Assembly (NCBI GenBank): GCA_963169475.1
Contig: CAUJFT010000079.1
Location: 1 to 6,254, forward strand
Source of the DNA: Bacteroidota bacterium
GTDB lineage: Bacteria > Bacteroidota > Bacteroidia > J057
DNA: 6,254 bases
Direction: 5' to 3'
Made by a program: the position numbers and the translations under genes
In this document: positions 5,692 to 6,254 of the stretch, piece after piece
How positions within the stretch are numbered: the first letter of the stretch is position 1
Layout: each line of letters begins with the position of its first letter
Notes under the pieces: model-generated
Database searches by the model: none
What the model was told of the DNA's origin: nothing
What the model saw: the letters and a program-made list of their open reading frames with translations, nothing else

Positions 5692-5730
5692 AAACCGTAA
5701 CCAAACAACGTTCTCGGTTTACGTCTTTTT
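5691..5730 (+). terminator. Hairpin with T5 in the rightward leader
   Basis: TAAACCG (5691-5697) pairs perfectly with CGGTTTA (5715-5721) around a 17-base loop that can hold a further AAC/GTT pairing, followed after four bases by TTTTT (5726-5730). It lies between the promoter at 5572-5601 and the S9 gene at 5858. It may end a small RNA of about 125 bases or attenuate the S9 transcript. The four-base gap before the T-run weakens the case. Confidence 0.4.
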
Positions 5731-5857
5731 AAGTCCCTAAGCGAATAAAAACAGATATTTTTATTTTCACTTGTTTACCCTAATATTTACAGATACTTTA
5801 TGGATAGCCACAAAAAAAATACTAATATTGCATTTTAAATTATCATACAAAAAAGAT

Positions 5858-6254
5858 ATGTACAAAAATCTTTCTCTTCTAATTCTTGGATTGATTGCAT
5901 ACCATTCAAGCTATGCACAGCAGTTATTAACCCCCGAAAAATTATGGGATATTAGTAGGGTGAGTATTGAAGATGTTTCTTCGAATGGGAAACAAGTCGT
6001 ATATAGTATCCGTACATTTAGCATCGAAGCCAATAGGGGATATAGTGATTTATATGTAATGGAAACAGAATCGGGAGAAACCCGAAGGCTGACAAATACC
6101 CCAAGCACGAGTGAGGGGAATGCCCGCTTTCACCCCTTAGAAAAGAAAATTGGTTTTTTAAGAAGCGGAGCAATGTATGAAATCAAAATAGACGGAAGTG
6201 AAGAAAAGAAAATTACTCCAGATAGCATTAGATGGTCAGGGTTCAAATACGCCC
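5858..6254 (+). CDS. Secreted S9-family (prolyl oligopeptidase/DPP-like) serine peptidase, N-terminal part
   Basis: The ATG at 5858 opens 132 codons that run off the window without a stop. Residues 1-20 are a signal peptide (LSLLILGLIAYHSSYA, cleavage before QQ), so the enzyme is exported. The mature start, LLTPEKLWDISRVSIEDVS, is the typical opening of Bacteroidota S9 peptidases related to acylaminoacyl-peptidase and DPP5. Next come beta-propeller (PD40-like) blades: GKQVVYSIRTF, SDLYVMETESGETRRLT with its following 'HPLEKKIGFL', and MYEIKIDGSEEKKIT. The propeller normally gates access of short peptides to a C-terminal alpha/beta-hydrolase with a Ser-Asp-His triad, which lies outside the window. 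A weaker promoter match, TAATATTG (5823-5830), sits 27 bases upstream and may supply a second start besides the distal promoter near 5572. A TolB-like PD40 protein is the main alternative, but the N-terminal LTPEKLW motif favours S9. Confidence 0.85.
   Translation, partial: MYKNLSLLILGLIAYHSSYAQQLLTPEKLWDISRVSIEDVSSNGKQVVYSIRTFSIEANRGYSDLYVMETESGETRRLTNTPSTSEGNARFHPLEKKIGFLRSGAMYEIKIDGSEEKKITPDSIRWSGFKYA

Noticed and set aside
5911..6108. 65-codon minus-strand frame
   Set aside because: It lies entirely antisense to the S9 peptidase signal and propeller region and has no export or domain features.

Overview
The window looks like chromosomal DNA of a low-GC member of the Bacteroidota, most likely class Flavobacteriia. 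Several promoter-like sites match the Bacteroidota -7 consensus TAnnTTTG, ribosome-binding regions are A-rich without a Shine-Dalgarno motif, and the proteins look like flavobacterial types. A Weeksellaceae-like genus (Riemerella/Chryseobacterium relatives) is my guess, not proven.

Layout. (1) 1-847, minus: a PD-(D/E)XK nuclease of the Rpn/PDDEXK_2 type, cut by the window edge inside a heptad-repeat tail, with its own -7 element at 871-878. (2) 934-3296, minus: a two-gene unit of exported proteins, a 230-residue lysozyme-fold (SLT-like) protein followed by a 510-residue membrane-anchored or secreted protein of unknown function, closed by a strong terminator at 934-969. (3) 3297-4046: 750 bases with no convincing gene, made of a structured block (about 3400-3630) and a very AT-rich stretch with a 17-base direct repeat. 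(4) 3981-5494, minus: citrate synthase (gltA) with a strong terminator behind it and a long leader in front. (5) 5495-5857: a divergent control region with a 52-base palindrome, a Bacteroidota-type plus-strand promoter and two plus-strand hairpins with U-tracts. (6) 5858 to the end, plus: the N-terminus of a secreted S9-family serine peptidase.

The most interesting part is the gltA leader. Between a -7 element and the gltA start there is an intrinsic-terminator-like hairpin with nine U residues. A mutually exclusive upstream pairing competes for its 3' arm, and a 20-codon leader ORF ends with its stop codon in the hairpin loop. Together these have the architecture of a transcription attenuator, which would make entry into the TCA cycle subject to premature termination. 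This is inference from sequence alone. The plus-strand leader upstream of the S9 gene also carries hairpins with U-tracts, so both divergent units may be controlled after initiation, or each may release a small RNA.
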